DNA of 13,571 nucleotides, from assembly GCA_041476285.1 (NCBI GenBank), contig JBGOTD010000011.1, positions 1-13,571 on the forward strand, in the 5' to 3' direction. The notes beneath the pieces were generated by a model that was given only the letters and a program-made list of their open reading frames with translations, had not been told where the DNA came from and searched no databases. Source of the stretch: UBA12276 sp041476285 (GTDB lineage: Archaea > Micrarchaeota > Micrarchaeia > Micrarchaeales > Micrarchaeaceae). A program made the position numbers and the translations under genes. Shown piece after piece: positions 13,098-13,571 of the stretch (its first letter is position 1; each line of letters starts with the position of its first letter).

Positions 13098-13109
13098 AAT
13101 ATATACCTT
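13098..13109 (-). promoter_or_regulatory. Possible minus-strand promoter facing the structured element
   Basis: On the minus strand AAGG (a BRE-like purine run) is followed by TATATATT, predicting a start near 13075, inside the foldable element and about 95 nt before the phosphatidyltransferase-like gene. That gene has a closer TATA, so this one might serve a small RNA or a longer leader. Confidence 0.3.
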
Positions 13110-13155
13110 TGCTTTTTTCATAAAAATGATTTTTTATTTTTGTATATTTTGTGAA

Positions 13156-13571
13156 TTAAAATTTCAGATTTTTTAGTGAGTGCAGGTTCTTCCCATAAAG
13201 CCCGTACAGTTTTACTGTTGAAACATTTCCGATTATTCTGCCTTTTATCTCAAGCTCTTTTATGCAATCGTATATTTTCTTTTCGCTGGGGCCCTCCACT
13301 TCAATATATGCAGGTATGCTTGGCCATTTGTTTATTGTTATCTCTACGTCCTTGTAATCATAAATTTCCCGTGTATTCTCCTGGTAATACTTTTTCTTCG
13401 TAACATTGGAAAGGATTTTTACGGCTTTGTCAAAGCTTTCAACTTTTGTCTCGATTTCCTGCGTATTCCTTAGTCCTTTCCCTTTCCTATACTTGTATGT
13501 TAGGGTGCTCGCTTTCCCATCGGTCCTTACTCTTATGTACTCATCTGCCTGATCATTTTTCGAAAATAGGA
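13156..13571 (-). CDS. CYTH-domain protein (class IV adenylate cyclase/triphosphatase-like), 5' end missing
   Basis: CYTH proteins bind triphosphate compounds in a beta-barrel tunnel; members include CyaB-type adenylate cyclases, thiamine triphosphatases and inorganic triphosphatases. About 137 C-terminal residues are visible, and the gene continues past the right edge (first whole codon at 13569-13567). Barrel strands with alternating charged residues appear in order: DEYIRVRTDGK, TLTYKYRKGKG, EIETKVES, the helix FDKAVKILSNV, TREIYDYKDVEITINKW, then IPAYIEVEGPSEKKIYDCIKEL and a final VSTVKLYGLYG. The WPxIPaYiEVEGpSE segment is typical. The N-terminal ExExK metal motif would lie outside. Archaeal members are usually annotated CyaB, but the true substrate is rarely known. 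Confidence 0.85.
   Translation of the reverse strand, partial: LFSKNDQADEYIRVRTDGKASTLTYKYRKGKGLRNTQEIETKVESFDKAVKILSNVTKKKYYQENTREIYDYKDVEITINKWPSIPAYIEVEGPSEKKIYDCIKELEIKGRIIGNVSTVKLYGLYGKNLHSLKNLKF

Noticed and set aside
13073..13123. 16-residue micro-ORF MYYYRSVQEYIPLLFS as a gene
   Set aside because: Too short to support by itself; the GTGAT-AAA-ATG context is noted under the structured element instead.
13176..13403. Plus-strand open frame of 75 codons at the right end
   Set aside because: Antisense to the CYTH-domain gene, whose motifs are clear on the minus strand.

Overview
The window looks like a piece of a compact archaeal chromosome. Topoisomerase VI subunit A, membrane-anchored LonB, ribosomal protein L29 with aIF1, Kae1, Bud32, deoxyhypusine synthase and FtsZ are all of archaeal type. 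Short leaders, TATA-like boxes about 26 nt before the inferred transcription starts, and frequent ATA and AGG/AGA codons agree with this. FtsZ with Topo VI points to a euryarchaeal or DPANN lineage, possibly Micrarchaeota-like; the sequence alone does not settle it.

Layout, left to right: the 3' end of a type IV pilus/Tad-like secretion ATPase (+); a three-repeat membrane protein (+); an unrecognised 135-aa protein (+); a lonB-top6A operon (-) joined by an ATGA overlap; a divergent promoter region; the operon L29-aIF1-kae1-bud32 (+); an unrecognised 105-aa protein (-) whose end overlaps bud32; deoxyhypusine synthase (-) and ftsZ (+) diverging from a region with a 14-bp perfect palindrome; a 75-aa orphan (+); a membrane pyrophosphatase (-); a CDP-alcohol phosphatidyltransferase-like protein (-); a structured 175-nt intergenic region; and the 3' part of a CYTH-domain protein (-). 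Convergent genes are packed tightly: two pairs lie 5 nt apart and one pair overlaps by 24 nt.

Most genes are informational or housekeeping: translation initiation and ribosome (aIF1, L29), tRNA t6A modification (Kae1 and Bud32, both KEOPS subunits), aIF5A hypusination (DHS), division (FtsZ), DNA topology, membrane proteolysis and pyrophosphate-driven ion pumping. I found no defence island, CRISPR array, integrase, transposase, rRNA or tRNA.

The most interesting signals are regulatory and translational. Five genes share the exact layout GTGAT-N3-ATG, and kae1 has it with one mismatch. Applied to two genes without a good start codon, the same spacing places the L29 start on ATC and the deoxyhypusine synthase start on ATT, which would be rare AUC/AUU initiation. 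Other points of interest are the dhs/ftsZ palindrome, a duplicated and foldable element at 13018-13091, a 39-residue insertion inside the catalytic signature of the phosphatidyltransferase-like protein, a strongly basic tail on LonB, and the triple-repeat membrane protein.
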